33,628 nt of DNA from an uncultured Clostridium sp. Its GTDB lineage: Bacteria; Bacillota; Clostridia; Lachnospirales; Lachnospiraceae. Numbering within the stretch: the first letter of the stretch is position 1; every line of letters starts with the position of its first letter. The DNA lies in assembly GCA_945915475.1 (NCBI GenBank), contig CAMEFI010000034.1, positions 1 through 33,628 of the forward strand, read 5' to 3'. Positions 8,159-16,513 of this stretch are shown here, piece by piece. The position numbers and the translations under genes are program-made. Under the pieces are notes generated by a model. The model ran no database searches. It saw only the letters and a program-made list of their open reading frames with translations, and was not told where the DNA came from.

Positions 8159-9571
8159 TTGTTGAAAATAGAAGAGAATAAAAGAAATTCGTTTTCAGGT
8201 TCTATAGGATTTGTGTTGGCTGCAGCGGGAAGTGCAGTAGGGTTGGGAAATATATGGAGATTTCCTTATCTTGCAGCAAAGGACGGCGGAGGCCTGTTTC
8301 TGGTCGTTTATCTGGTGCTGGCTCTTACATTTGGATTTACATTACTTACAACAGAGATAGCGATAGGAAGAAAGACCAAGCAAAGTCCGTTGACTGCTTA
8401 TAGTAAGGTCAGACCGAAATGGGGATTCTTAGGGGTGCTTGCCTGCCTTGTACCTGTGATTATCATGCCATACTATTGTGTGATTGGTGGTTGGGTTCTA
8501 AAGTATTTCCTTGCATACCTTACAGGTGAAGGATCAAAAGCGGCTATGGATGGATATTTTACGGATTATATTACATCGGATATGCAACCAATACTTTTGA
8601 TGGTTGTTTTTTTGGGAGTGGTAGCATTTATTATTTATCGGGGTGTGAATAATGGGATTGAATCTTCCTCAAAGATTATAATGCCCCTTTTATTATTGTT
8701 AGTTGTGGGAATCGCAGTCTTTTCCCTGACAATTCACCATACAGATTCGGATGGAGCGGTGAGAACCGGTATTGAGGGATTAAAGATATACGTGATTCCG
8801 GACTTAAATGGATTGACCGTTAAAGATTTTTTTACAGTGTTATTAGATGCTATGGGACAGCTTTTTTTCAGTCTTAGTGTTGCCATGGGTATTATGATCG
8901 CATATGGATCCTATGTGAAAGATGATGCGAATCTTGTGAATTCTATCAATCAGATTGAGATATTTGATACGGCAGTAGCGTTTCTTGCGGGGATTATGAT
9001 CATTCCGGCAGTCTATACTTTTATGGGAAGAGAAGGGATGGAAGCTTCTGGACCCAGTCTGATGTTCGTTTCGTTGCCGAAGGTTTTTGATGCAATGGGA
9101 GGGATTGGTAATGTGGTGGGCTGCCTGTTCTTTGCCATGGTATTATTTGCTGCAATCACCAGTGCGGTCTCTGTCATGGAGGCGGTGGTATCCAGCCTTA
9201 TGGATAAGTTTCATTTATCAAGGACAAAGGCCACTGTGTTAGAAACCATCATTGCACTGGCCGGGGGAACTTTAGTATGTCTTGGATATAACAAATTGTA
9301 TTTTGATATTGTGCTGCCAAATGGTGCGCATGCACAGATACTGGATGTGATGGATTATATCAGCAATAATTGTCTCATGCCGTTAGTTGCCATTGGAACC
9401 TGTATCCTGATTGGATGGATTGTGAAACCGGATATGATTGTGGAAGAGGCAGAAAAGACAGGGTGTAAATTTGGCAGAAAAAGATTATACATTATAATGG
9501 TTAAGTTTGTGACCCCGTTGTTATTGGTTGTTCTTTTGTTGAAATCTTTGGGAATTCTGAAGATGATCTGA
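8159..9571 (+). CDS. Sodium:neurotransmitter symporter (SNF/NSS) family transporter
   Basis: 470 residues with about 11-12 membrane helices. The first helix carries the hallmark GSAVGLGNIWRFPYLAAKDGG, where sodium and substrate bind in LeuT-type transporters. TEIAIGRKTKQSP and a Ser/Ala-rich helix with FAAITSAVSVMEA fit as well. Bacterial members import amino acids or similar amines with sodium; the substrate cannot be told. The start is TTG at 8159 (or the adjacent TTG 8162), with GAGG about 6 nt upstream overlapping the end of the EAL gene. Pairing with a c-di-GMP protein suggests a shared transcript but not necessarily a shared function. Confidence 0.93.
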   Translation: MLKIEENKRNSFSGSIGFVLAAAGSAVGLGNIWRFPYLAAKDGGGLFLVVYLVLALTFGFTLLTTEIAIGRKTKQSPLTAYSKVRPKWGFLGVLACLVPVIIMPYYCVIGGWVLKYFLAYLTGEGSKAAMDGYFTDYITSDMQPILLMVVFLGVVAFIIYRGVNNGIESSSKIIMPLLLLLVVGIAVFSLTIHHTDSDGAVRTGIEGLKIYVIPDLNGLTVKDFFTVLLDAMGQLFFSLSVAMGIMIAYGSYVKDDANLVNSINQIEIFDTAVAFLAGIMIIPAVYTFMGREGMEASGPSLMFVSLPKVFDAMGGIGNVVGCLFFAMVLFAAITSAVSVMEAVVSSLMDKFHLSRTKATVLETIIALAGGTLVCLGYNKLYFDIVLPNGAHAQILDVMDYISNNCLMPLVAIGTCILIGWIVKPDMIVEEAEKTGCKFGRKRLYIIMVKFVTPLLLVVLLLKSLGILKMI

Positions 9572-9682
9572 TACACTAAAATCTATTGCTTTTTATGTAC
9601 AAATATAATAGAATATTTTGAGGCAGGTTATTAGGAAAAGACTATAGAAATGCATTACTTTGGTACGATTAGGAGGCAGACC

Positions 9683-10123
9683 ATGGTTCGTGAAGAGAAT
9701 GTCAAATTGATGAGCCGAATTGCAATTTATGAGAAACAGAAAGGCAGAACAGAGATTCCCATGCATTGTTTTTACAAGGCAGACTATGTTCGGCTTCATG
9801 CATTAAAATCAATAGTGTATGCCACAATAACCTTTGTATTCATTGCAGCATTGGTCATTTTGTATCGATTAGATGACATTTTAAGTAATATACTAAAGTA
9901 TGATTATAAGAAACTTGTAATAGGGATTATGGTAGCCTATGCAATATGGGTGTTCGTATACTGGCTTATCGCCCGAATCCTATATGCGAAGAGATATGAG
10001 GAAAGCAGATCGAATATTATTATATACAATCATAATCTTAAGAAACTGCAGGAAGAAGCAGAAAAAGATGTTGTGAGAACGAAGGGAGGAGTAGTGATTG
10101 ATGACGACTTTGTTGACTTTTAG
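9683..10123 (+). CDS. Small membrane protein of unknown function, first gene of the c-di-AMP operon
   Basis: 146 residues from ATG 9683, selected because AGGAGG (9671-9676) lies 6 nt upstream. Two strong hydrophobic helices (about residues 45-65 and 82-105) sit between a polar N-terminus and a charged C-terminal tail ending GGVVIDDDFVDF. I do not recognise the family. Its last 23 nt overlap the next gene, so the two are translationally coupled and lead directly into cdaA. A role in c-di-AMP synthesis or envelope homeostasis is inference from position only. A TATAAT at 9604-9609 could be part of the operon promoter, but no well-spaced -35 is visible. Confidence 0.75.
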   Translation: MVREENVKLMSRIAIYEKQKGRTEIPMHCFYKADYVRLHALKSIVYATITFVFIAALVILYRLDDILSNILKYDYKKLVIGIMVAYAIWVFVYWLIARILYAKRYEESRSNIIIYNHNLKKLQEEAEKDVVRTKGGVVIDDDFVDF

Positions 10124-11039
10124 AGACAATGTGAAGGCTTTTATAAGCCGTTATGATTATATATTCACTCCTATCGGGAAAGGAATTCTGGCTCTTTGTA
10201 TATTCTTTTCACTTCATGTGCAGTTTGGATATATGACGGTGCTGGGTAAAGGGATTGTATTACTTGCGTTATCCCTTTTGTGTGCTTTTTTGCCAATTGA
10301 GATTCTGGCAGGAATTTCAGCGGTCTTAATTGTTTTGCAATCATTTAAAGTCACGGTGGATGTGGCACTGTTAAGTTTTGCACTTATTATGGTTTTCTAT
10401 TGCGGGTATATGCGCTTTGTTCCGAAAACGGGAGTGATTGCATTACTGGTTCCGATTTTCTATGCATGTCATTTAATCTATGCATTGCCGATTGTTATTG
10501 GATTTTTGGTGGGGCCTGCAGCAATTATTCCTGTGGCATTTGGCGTATTATTGCAGGATTATGGGCTGGCAGTAGGAGATTTGGTGAAAGTACTTGCGGC
10601 AACAACGGATGATGATGAAGCAGTTCAGGGATTTCATTATGTATTATCTGAATTGCTGGCAAATAAAGAGATGTTTCTTACTATTATTGTATTTTCAACA
10701 GTGATTTTGATAGCATATCTTATATATCGTTCATCTTTTGAACACTCATGGATGGTATCATTTGTGGTAGCCGGATTTTTGAATATTGTTCTGTTTTTGG
10801 TTGGAAGTGTGACTTTTGCCATAGAAATTAATATTGGTGCAATTCTGTTAGAGAGTGTTGCAGGCACATTGATTGCGTGCCTCTTGCAATTTTGGAAAGG
10901 AATTGTAGATTATCAGCGGACGGAGCTTTTGCAGTTTGAGGATGATGAGTATTATTATTATGTTAAGGCAATTCCAAAGTTGTCTGTTCCTGAATCCAAT
11001 AAGAATGTGAAACATATTAATTCCAAAACACATAATTAA
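10101..11039 (+). CDS. Polytopic membrane protein of unknown function preceding cdaA
   Basis: 312 residues from ATG 10101, with GGGAGGA (10084-10090) upstream; TTG 10098 is the only nearby alternative. About eight to nine hydrophobic helices fill residues 20-265, interrupted by an acidic loop (ATTDDDEAVQG). The C-terminal tail is cytoplasmic-looking and contains QFEDDEYYYYVKAIPK. No transporter ATP-binding motif or catalytic signature is visible, so I name no family. It overlaps the preceding small membrane gene by 23 nt and is 16 nt from cdaA, so it is very likely co-expressed with the diadenylate cyclase. It could be a membrane partner or a transporter. Confidence 0.82.
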   Translation: MTTLLTFRDNVKAFISRYDYIFTPIGKGILALCIFFSLHVQFGYMTVLGKGIVLLALSLLCAFLPIEILAGISAVLIVLQSFKVTVDVALLSFALIMVFYCGYMRFVPKTGVIALLVPIFYACHLIYALPIVIGFLVGPAAIIPVAFGVLLQDYGLAVGDLVKVLAATTDDDEAVQGFHYVLSELLANKEMFLTIIVFSTVILIAYLIYRSSFEHSWMVSFVVAGFLNIVLFLVGSVTFAIEINIGAILLESVAGTLIACLLQFWKGIVDYQRTELLQFEDDEYYYYVKAIPKLSVPESNKNVKHINSKTHN

Positions 11040-11055
11040 ATGGAGATGTTAATCA

Positions 11056-11922
11056 TTGAAACAATTAATTACTTTTTTCAAAACATATTTTGACTGGTTC
11101 TATATTCCGCGGATTACAGTGACGGATATAATAGAGATTGCAATTATTGCAATTTTGCTTTATTACATTATGGACTGGTTTAAAAAGACCCGGGCATGGA
11201 CCTTATTCAAGGGTATTTTGGTTCTGTTGCTTTTTACGGGTATAGCAATGATTTTTCAATTTCATACGATTTTATGGATTTTTAAGAATACGATCAGCGT
11301 AGGTGTTATTGCCGTTATTATCATTTTTCAGCCGGAGTTTCGAAGAGCGCTTGAACAGCTTGGGCGTAAGAATTTTATCTCATCCTTGTTTTCCACTGGC
11401 GTAGAGAATTCTGGAAGAATACTGGATCGAAAAGTAATGAATGAAATCAACAAAGCGGTATTTGCAATGGCAGAAGTGAAAACTGGTGCGTTGATCGTGT
11501 TAGAACAGGATGTTCGATTGGGAGATTATGAGAGGACGGGTATTCCTATTGATGCAGAAGTGACAAGCCAGCTTCTCATCAATATATTTGAACACAATAC
11601 ACCATTGCATGATGGCGCAGTATTAATCCGGGATAATCGTATTGTGAGTGCAACATGTTATCTTCCGCTATCAGACAATCTGGATATTAATAAATCATTA
11701 GGAACAAGACATCGTGCAGGAATTGGTGTAAGTGAAGTTTCGGATAGTATTACGGTGATTGTTTCGGAGGAGACGGGCGGTGTGTCTCTTGCCTGCAACG
11801 GAGTATTGTATCGTGGATTGACGAGAGAAAGTCTTCCAAAGAAGATAGATGAATTGAGTAAGAATGAGCCAATTACCAAAAAAATGAAATGGTGGAAAGG
11901 TCTTGGTAAACATGAAAAATAG
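11056..11922 (+). CDS. cdaA: Diadenylate cyclase CdaA (DacA)
   Basis: 288 residues. It makes cyclic di-AMP from two ATP at the membrane. Three N-terminal helices (about residues 20-95) are followed by the DAC domain. The catalytic motifs are intact: HDGA (Asp186-Gly187-Ala188) and TRHRAG (Arg218-His219-Arg220). Length and layout match Firmicutes CdaA. The start is TTG 11056 with GGAGATG about 8 nt upstream. cdaR overlaps its 3' end by 11 nt. In many Firmicutes the operon continues with glmM, whose product inhibits CdaA; here it continues with HPr and Sir2. Assignment is secure from motifs and the cdaR neighbour. Confidence 0.97.
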   Translation: MKQLITFFKTYFDWFYIPRITVTDIIEIAIIAILLYYIMDWFKKTRAWTLFKGILVLLLFTGIAMIFQFHTILWIFKNTISVGVIAVIIIFQPEFRRALEQLGRKNFISSLFSTGVENSGRILDRKVMNEINKAVFAMAEVKTGALIVLEQDVRLGDYERTGIPIDAEVTSQLLINIFEHNTPLHDGAVLIRDNRIVSATCYLPLSDNLDINKSLGTRHRAGIGVSEVSDSITVIVSEETGGVSLACNGVLYRGLTRESLPKKIDELSKNEPITKKMKWWKGLGKHEK

Positions 11923-13141
11923 AATTCTGGACCATTTTGGTTTAAAATTATTATCTTTGATTATTGCAATTGTGGTTTGGATCATTGTGGCAAATGTTGA
12001 TGATTATACCACAACAAAGCAGATTTCGGGGATAGAGATAGAATTCATAAATGGTGATGCCATTACAGAAAAGAATAAAGTCTATGAAGTACCGGATGGA
12101 ACATCAATAGATATTGTTGTAAAGGGACGCAGGAGTATTGTTGAGAAATTGACAAATGAGGATTTTAAGGCTGTCGCAGATCTGTCAAAAATGTCCATTA
12201 CCAATGCGGTAGCTGTGAATGTATCGGCGGTAAGCAGTTATGTGGCAAAAGAACTTACAATTTCTTATACCAATAATGCCGTTAATATTGCCGTGGAGGA
12301 TAAGCTGCAGAAACAGCTGCCAATTACTGTGCGGACGAATTCGGATGTCGCAGAGGGCTATGCCATTCGTAATAAAACAGCATCCCCGAATCTGATTACG
12401 GTAGAAGGCGCCGAAAGTGTTGTCAATACAATCGAAGAAGTTGCAGTGGATGTAGACGTAAAGGGTGCTGATAAGAGTTTATCTGCCTATGCAACACCGG
12501 TATTTTTGGATAAGAATGGCGAAGCGATAGATTCATCAAAATTTGATTATGATGTAAAGGAAGTAGAAGTAGCGGTTGAGATTCTGAAAACCAAGGAACT
12601 GAAAGTAAAGGTTAAGACGAAAGGGGAACCGATACAAGGTTATGCTGTTGCCGGCGTAGATTATCAGCCTACAAGTATTCTGGTGGTAGGAGAAGCAGCA
12701 GATCTGGCAAAAGTAGACGATATTGTCATTGATGATGTTGATGTGACGAATTTAGCGAGAGATCTTGAAATTCCGGTTGCGTTAGCAGATTATCTGCCAA
12801 GCGGCATTACATTAGCAGAAGACACACAGGAAGTCATGGTTAAGGTTGCTATTGAAAAGATAGAAGAAAAGATGCTTGTGATTAATGCAGATGAGATTAA
12901 CATAGTGGGTAAGGCTGCTGAATTGAATTATGAATTCGTGGAGAATATAAGCTATACCTTGAAAGTGAAGGGATTGAGTAAGGATTTGGAGAATCTGAAA
13001 GTTACTAATTTAATCCCAAGCATTGATGTGTCGGGATATGGCGTTGGAACATATAAGTTTACGGTGAGTTTTAAAGAAATGAGCGGAATTGAGATACTGG
13101 ATAGTATTGAGACGGAGTTGGAAATTACGCAAATACAATAG
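11912..13141 (+). CDS. cdaR: CdaR / YbbR-domain regulator of CdaA
   Basis: 409 residues from ATG 11912, which has GGAAAGG (11894-11900) upstream; TTG 11903 would leave only 2 nt. One N-terminal membrane helix (LKLLSLIIAIVVWIIVANVD) follows the typical FGLKLLSL start and anchors an extracellular part made of about four repeated beta-rich YbbR domains (about residues 45-120, 128-215, 220-305, 310-405), each with a pattern like VKVKGEPIQGYAV or LPITVRTNSDVAEGYAI. CdaR is known to bind and modulate CdaA. The 11-nt overlap with cdaA supports coupled translation. No frameshift or unusual truncation is seen. Confidence 0.93.
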   Translation: MKNRILDHFGLKLLSLIIAIVVWIIVANVDDYTTTKQISGIEIEFINGDAITEKNKVYEVPDGTSIDIVVKGRRSIVEKLTNEDFKAVADLSKMSITNAVAVNVSAVSSYVAKELTISYTNNAVNIAVEDKLQKQLPITVRTNSDVAEGYAIRNKTASPNLITVEGAESVVNTIEEVAVDVDVKGADKSLSAYATPVFLDKNGEAIDSSKFDYDVKEVEVAVEILKTKELKVKVKTKGEPIQGYAVAGVDYQPTSILVVGEAADLAKVDDIVIDDVDVTNLARDLEIPVALADYLPSGITLAEDTQEVMVKVAIEKIEEKMLVINADEINIVGKAAELNYEFVENISYTLKVKGLSKDLENLKVTNLIPSIDVSGYGVGTYKFTVSFKEMSGIEILDSIETELEITQIQ

Positions 13142-13165
13142 ACGGAAGTAGGAGGAGGGATTGGT

Positions 13166-13432
13166 ATGGTGGTACAGAAAATTGTGGTTACCGAGCCTTC
13201 CGGTCTGCATCTTCGTCCTGCGGGGCAATTATGTGAATTGTGCCTGAAATATGAATCGAAGATTCAGATTAAGAAGGGATATCAAACTGCAAATGCAAAA
13301 AGTGTGTTAGGAGTATTGGCAGCAAGAGTCCAACAGGGAGATGAAATAGAGATTATCTGTGAAGGAACGGATGAAGCAGAAGCAATGGAACAGATAATCA
13401 GATCATTCCACAATGGTTTTGGGTCAAAGTGA
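13166..13432 (+). CDS. HPr-family phosphocarrier protein
   Basis: 88 residues, the normal HPr length. The active site reads GLHLRPAG with His15 in place, the residue phosphorylated by enzyme I; the usual Ala after His is Leu. The regulatory site NAKSVLG has Ser46, the target of HPr kinase in Firmicutes. Both key residues are therefore present, and a PTS and/or carbon-catabolite signalling role is likely. A strong GGAGGAGGG ribosome site precedes ATG 13166. It lies 24 nt after cdaR, with no enzyme I gene nearby, so it may be the general HPr or a dedicated paralogue tied to this operon. Confidence 0.9.
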   Translation: MVVQKIVVTEPSGLHLRPAGQLCELCLKYESKIQIKKGYQTANAKSVLGVLAARVQQGDEIEIICEGTDEAEAMEQIIRSFHNGFGSK

Positions 13433-13470
13433 ATGGATTATAGTGTATGATTATATGGAGGTGATCTCTT

Positions 13471-14199
13471 GTGAGAATGGAATCACAGGAAAAAGTGGAA
13501 GAACTTAAAAGAATCGTGGAAGAGAGTGACAATATTGTGTTCTTTGGTGGTGCAGGCGTGTCAACAGAGAGTGGAATTCCGGATTTTCGAAGTGTGGATG
13601 GTCTATATAATCAGAAGTATAAGTATCCGCCGGAAGTTATTGTAAGTCATAGCTTCTTCCGACAGGCTCCGGAGGAGTTTTTTGAATTTTATAAGAATAA
13701 GATGATTGCATTGGACGCACAACCAAATGCAGCACATAATAAGCTTGCAGAATTGGAGAAAGCGGGAAAAGTCCGTGCTATTATTACACAGAATATTGAT
13801 GGTCTTCATTATGCGGCAGGCAGTAAGGAAGTATTAGAACTCCATGGAAGTGTACATCGCAATTATTGTGAAGCCTGTGGCAAATTCTATCCGGTGGAAT
13901 ATATCGTAGAGTCGGAAGGGGTTCCGAGATGTGAGTGTGGTGGTATTGTGAAGCCGGATGTTGTACTGTATGAAGAAGGACTGGATCCGAATACAATGCA
14001 GAAGGCAGTAGATTATATTCGAAATGCAGAAGTACTGATTATTGGAGGGACATCACTGGCTGTATATCCGGCTGCCGGATTTATTGACTATTTCCGTGGC
14101 AAGCACTTGGTTGTCGTGAACATGGATAATACAACGAAAGAAGTACATGCAGATCTTGTGATTCATGAGAGGATTGGCGAAGTGTTTGAACTATTATAG
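13471..14199 (+). CDS. cobB: Sir2-family NAD-dependent protein deacylase
   Basis: 242 residues. Sirtuin motifs are all visible: GGAGVSTESGIPDFRS (NAD binding), TQNIDGLH, catalytic ELHGSVH, a zinc site with two Cys pairs (CEAC and CEC) and GGTSLAVYPAAG. The enzyme removes acyl groups from lysines using NAD+. The start is GTG 13471 because GGAGGTGAT (13456-13464) is 6 nt upstream; an ATG two codons later is the alternative. It is the last gene of the cdaA group; a 13-bp hairpin follows. The link between a sirtuin and c-di-AMP genes is by position only. Confidence 0.95.
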   Translation: MRMESQEKVEELKRIVEESDNIVFFGGAGVSTESGIPDFRSVDGLYNQKYKYPPEVIVSHSFFRQAPEEFFEFYKNKMIALDAQPNAAHNKLAELEKAGKVRAIITQNIDGLHYAAGSKEVLELHGSVHRNYCEACGKFYPVEYIVESEGVPRCECGGIVKPDVVLYEEGLDPNTMQKAVDYIRNAEVLIIGGTSLAVYPAAGFIDYFRGKHLVVVNMDNTTKEVHADLVIHERIGEVFELL

Positions 14200-14220
14200 A
14201 GTGTAGGAAAGATTAAGAAG

Positions 14221-14250
14221 ACGGGAAAGATGATTATTCATCTTTCCCGT
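14221..14250. terminator. Bidirectional hairpin between cobB and the AraC regulator
   Basis: A perfect 13-bp stem (14221-14233 with 14238-14250, starting ACGGGAAAGATGA) with a 4-nt loop. It sits between convergent genes, and the right arm and part of the loop lie inside the last codons of the AraC gene. T-tracts are weak on both sides. Confidence 0.65.
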
Positions 14251-15022
14251 TTGATGTCTGAAAGCCTTCTTCAGTTGCTTTTCCGATTTCTGTGTTTCGA
14301 AAATAATACATTCGGTAATTGCTCGGTGTCATGCCGGTATGTTTTCGAAATATTTCCGTAAAATAACTCTGGTTTGAAAAGGCTAACGTCGAAGCAATCT
14401 GCGAGAGGCTATAGTTGGAGTAGATCAGCATGTTTTTGGCTGTGTCTACCTTCTTGGATTGAATGTAACTGCTGATGGAACTTCCTGTTTCTTTTTTGAA
14501 TAGACGGGATAAATAGGAAGGGGTTAATTGAACATGTTCTGCAAGTGTTTCTATAGTGATTCGTGTATGTAAATGGTCATAGATATAATCCAGACATTCA
14601 GCAATCTGTCTGGAGCAAATCTTCTGCTTGCGGAGAGATTTCATTCGCTTGGTATAGTCTATACACATGGCAGTGTGAAGATCGGAAATCTCCTGAATTG
14701 ATTTACAAAGGTCGGCTTTTTGAATATAGAAATCGCTCAGACTGTATGCTGCTGATAATTCCATTCCGCCTTCTATGCAATAGCGTGCAACCAGAGCAGT
14801 TGTGATAGTAAAATGATATTTCATACTCTGAAGCCTATTTAAAGATAATGTCCCTAGTCCGGGTTTATTCATTAATGGTTCTTCACACAGTTGATGAACT
14901 TTTTGAATGTTGCCGGCTTTGATGGCTGAATAGAATTCTAATTCCGGATTGTAAGGAGCTCTTAATATTTCATTTTCTCTCTGAACAAATTCTTTGTAAT
15001 GAAGTTCCTGCTGTAATGCCAT
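14234..15022 (-). CDS. AraC-family transcriptional regulator
   Basis: 262 residues. The C-terminal ~100 residues contain two helix-turn-helix units: TIETLAEHVQLTPSYLSRLFKKETG (helix-turn-helix 1) and SLSQIASTLAFSNQSYFTEIFRKHTG (2), the AraC/XylS signature ending MTPSNYR. The N-terminal ~150 residues are helical, lack the sugar-binding cupin signature, and resemble the uncharacterised sensory part common in Clostridia. It is transcribed divergently from the GH5 glycosidase across a 138-bp spacer, which makes that gene its most likely target, probably in response to a sugar or oligosaccharide. On the minus strand a TATAAT (plus coordinates 15047-15052) and AGGAGG-like site precede the ATG at 15022. 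Confidence 0.92.
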   Translation of the reverse strand: MALQQELHYKEFVQRENEILRAPYNPELEFYSAIKAGNIQKVHQLCEEPLMNKPGLGTLSLNRLQSMKYHFTITTALVARYCIEGGMELSAAYSLSDFYIQKADLCKSIQEISDLHTAMCIDYTKRMKSLRKQKICSRQIAECLDYIYDHLHTRITIETLAEHVQLTPSYLSRLFKKETGSSISSYIQSKKVDTAKNMLIYSNYSLSQIASTLAFSNQSYFTEIFRKHTGMTPSNYRMYYFRNTEIGKATEEGFQTSNGKDE

Positions 15023-15081
15023 GAGAAATCCTCCTGTTTTCTTAAAATTATATCATAATAACGATAAAAAAGATATAAAAA

Positions 15082-15090
15082 TGGTATAAT
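15082..15090 (+). promoter_or_regulatory. Extended -10 promoter of the GH5 gene
   Basis: TGGTATAAT (15082-15090) is a perfect extended -10 (TGnTATAAT) with no recognisable -35, which suits activation by the divergent AraC regulator. Opposite it, a minus-strand TATAAT (15047-15052) is placed to serve the regulator gene. Confidence 0.55.
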
Positions 15091-15160
15091 TTGTCAATAA
15101 AGAATGATACAAATATGTATACAAGAAATAGTGAGGCTGCAAGGTCGGAAAGGAGAAAAA

Positions 15161-16183
15161 ATGAAACTAGAATGCGGAATCAATCTGGGGGGATATCTTT
15201 CACAATGTAAGCACGAGATGGAGCATTATCAAACGTTTATTGTTGAGAAGGACGTAAAGCAAATTGCAGAGTGGGGTTTTGATCATGTAAGACTTCCGGT
15301 GGATTACGAAGTGTTGGAAGATGAAGCTGGAAATGTATTGGAATCCGGCTATAATCTTGTAAAGCAAGTTATTGATTGGGGAAAGAAATATGAGTTAAAT
15401 GTAGTGCTGGATTTGCATAAGGCATACGGCTATGATTTCAATGACGCGGGAGATACGGAGAAAAACAATCTGTTCTCAGACGAGGCATTACAGAATCGCT
15501 TTCTTAAGTTATGGCAGCAGATCGCAGAGCGGTTTGGATCGTATGATAATATTGCTTTTGAATTGTTGAATGAAGTTGTAGAAAAAGAAAATGCCAAAGC
15601 GTGGAATGAACTGATTCGGAAAGCCGTGAAGGTTATTCGAAAAATTACAACCGAAGCGCCGATTATTTACGGTGGGATTCAGTGGAATAGTGTGAAGACG
15701 TTGAAACTGTTAGAGGTTCCGGCAGATAAGAATACCATTTTTACCTTCCATTTCTATGAGCCGCTTCTGTTTACCCACCAAAAGGCATATTGGGTTGAGA
15801 CAATGGATAAAGATAAGACGATTCTGTATCCGGAAGAGATGGATTACTACCGGACACAGTCGGAAGTGCTCGGCTATCAGGGGGAAGTAGTAATCAAAGC
15901 GCATTCCAAGACTATGGGAAAAGAATTTATTCGTGAAATGATACAGGAGGCGGTTACCGCAGCGGCAAAAGCTGGAGTAGGTCTGTATTGTGGCGAATTT
16001 GGTGTCATTGATCAGGCACCGGAAAATGATACATTACGCTGGTTTGCAGATGTGCGTGAAGTATTTGCAGAGAATCAGATTGGATGTGCATTATGGACAT
16101 ATAAGGGGATGGATTTTGGATTAGTTGATCCGCATTATGATCTGATCAGAGATAAGCTGATTAATCTGTGGATAAAACGATAA
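15161..16183 (+). CDS. Glycoside hydrolase family 5 (endoglucanase-like), cytoplasmic
   Basis: 340 residues from ATG 15161, preceded by AAAGGAG (15149-15155). The GH5 barrel order is visible: GINLGGYLSQC at the start, HVRLPVDY (Arg44), DLHKAYG, FELLNEVVE with the acid/base Glu after Asn, FTFHFYEPLLFTHQ, and YCGEFGV with the nucleophile Glu, then GCALWTYKGMDFG. No signal peptide is present, so it probably acts inside the cell on imported oligosaccharides such as beta-glucan or mannan fragments; the exact substrate is not evident. An AraC regulator is divergent to it and a terminator follows at 16300. Confidence 0.92.
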   Translation: MKLECGINLGGYLSQCKHEMEHYQTFIVEKDVKQIAEWGFDHVRLPVDYEVLEDEAGNVLESGYNLVKQVIDWGKKYELNVVLDLHKAYGYDFNDAGDTEKNNLFSDEALQNRFLKLWQQIAERFGSYDNIAFELLNEVVEKENAKAWNELIRKAVKVIRKITTEAPIIYGGIQWNSVKTLKLLEVPADKNTIFTFHFYEPLLFTHQKAYWVETMDKDKTILYPEEMDYYRTQSEVLGYQGEVVIKAHSKTMGKEFIREMIQEAVTAAAKAGVGLYCGEFGVIDQAPENDTLRWFADVREVFAENQIGCALWTYKGMDFGLVDPHYDLIRDKLINLWIKR

Positions 16184-16299
16184 TGATATAAGAAGATGGA
16201 AATCATCGTTGACAGTCTGATCGTATTGCGTTCGGTGGAGATAACATCAAAAACATAATTATATGTACTACAAATGATAATGTAGTTGATGAAAAAGTG

Positions 16300-16343
16300 A
16301 CATACCGGTAAGTGAAAAACTTTCGGTATGTTCTTTTTGTTTT
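16300..16343 (+). terminator. Intrinsic terminator after the GH5 gene
   Basis: ACATACCG (16300-16307) pairs with CGGTATGT (16324-16331), followed by a T-rich run (TTCTTTTTGTTTT). It ends the GH5 transcript about 120 nt after the stop codon. Confidence 0.75.
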
Positions 16344-16370
16344 CATTAGAACATTTTGATTGGAATAAAA

Positions 16371-16399
16371 TCAAGATATAAGTTAAACTTATATCTTGA
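16371..16399. promoter_or_regulatory. Palindromic operator upstream of lysR (ATAAG-N5-CTTAT box)
   Basis: A perfect 14-bp inverted repeat with a single central base. Its core, 16378-16392, is ATAAG-TTAAA-CTTAT, which fits the T-N11-A pattern of LysR-type regulators. The same box occurs twice upstream of purA (17885-17899 and 17905-17919), and an 11-mer AAGATATAAGT is shared exactly. It lies about 70 bp upstream of the lysR -10 box. The rest of the 330-bp spacer 16184-16513 holds the GH5 terminator and this promoter region. Confidence 0.65.
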
Positions 16400-16445
16400 A
16401 AATAAAGAAAATATAAGAAAAATGACAAAAAATGCATTTAGGGGG

Positions 16446-16474
16446 TATACAAACCACATGATATAGTATATAAT
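16446..16474 (+). promoter_or_regulatory. Probable promoter of the lysR gene
   Basis: TATACA (16446-16451), a 17-bp spacer and TATAAT (16469-16474). The -10 is perfect and the -35 weak. It is downstream of the palindromic box at 16378-16392. Confidence 0.5.
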
Positions 16475-16513
16475 TTGTTTATGGGAAATCTATTAGATAT
16501 AAGGAGAGATTAT

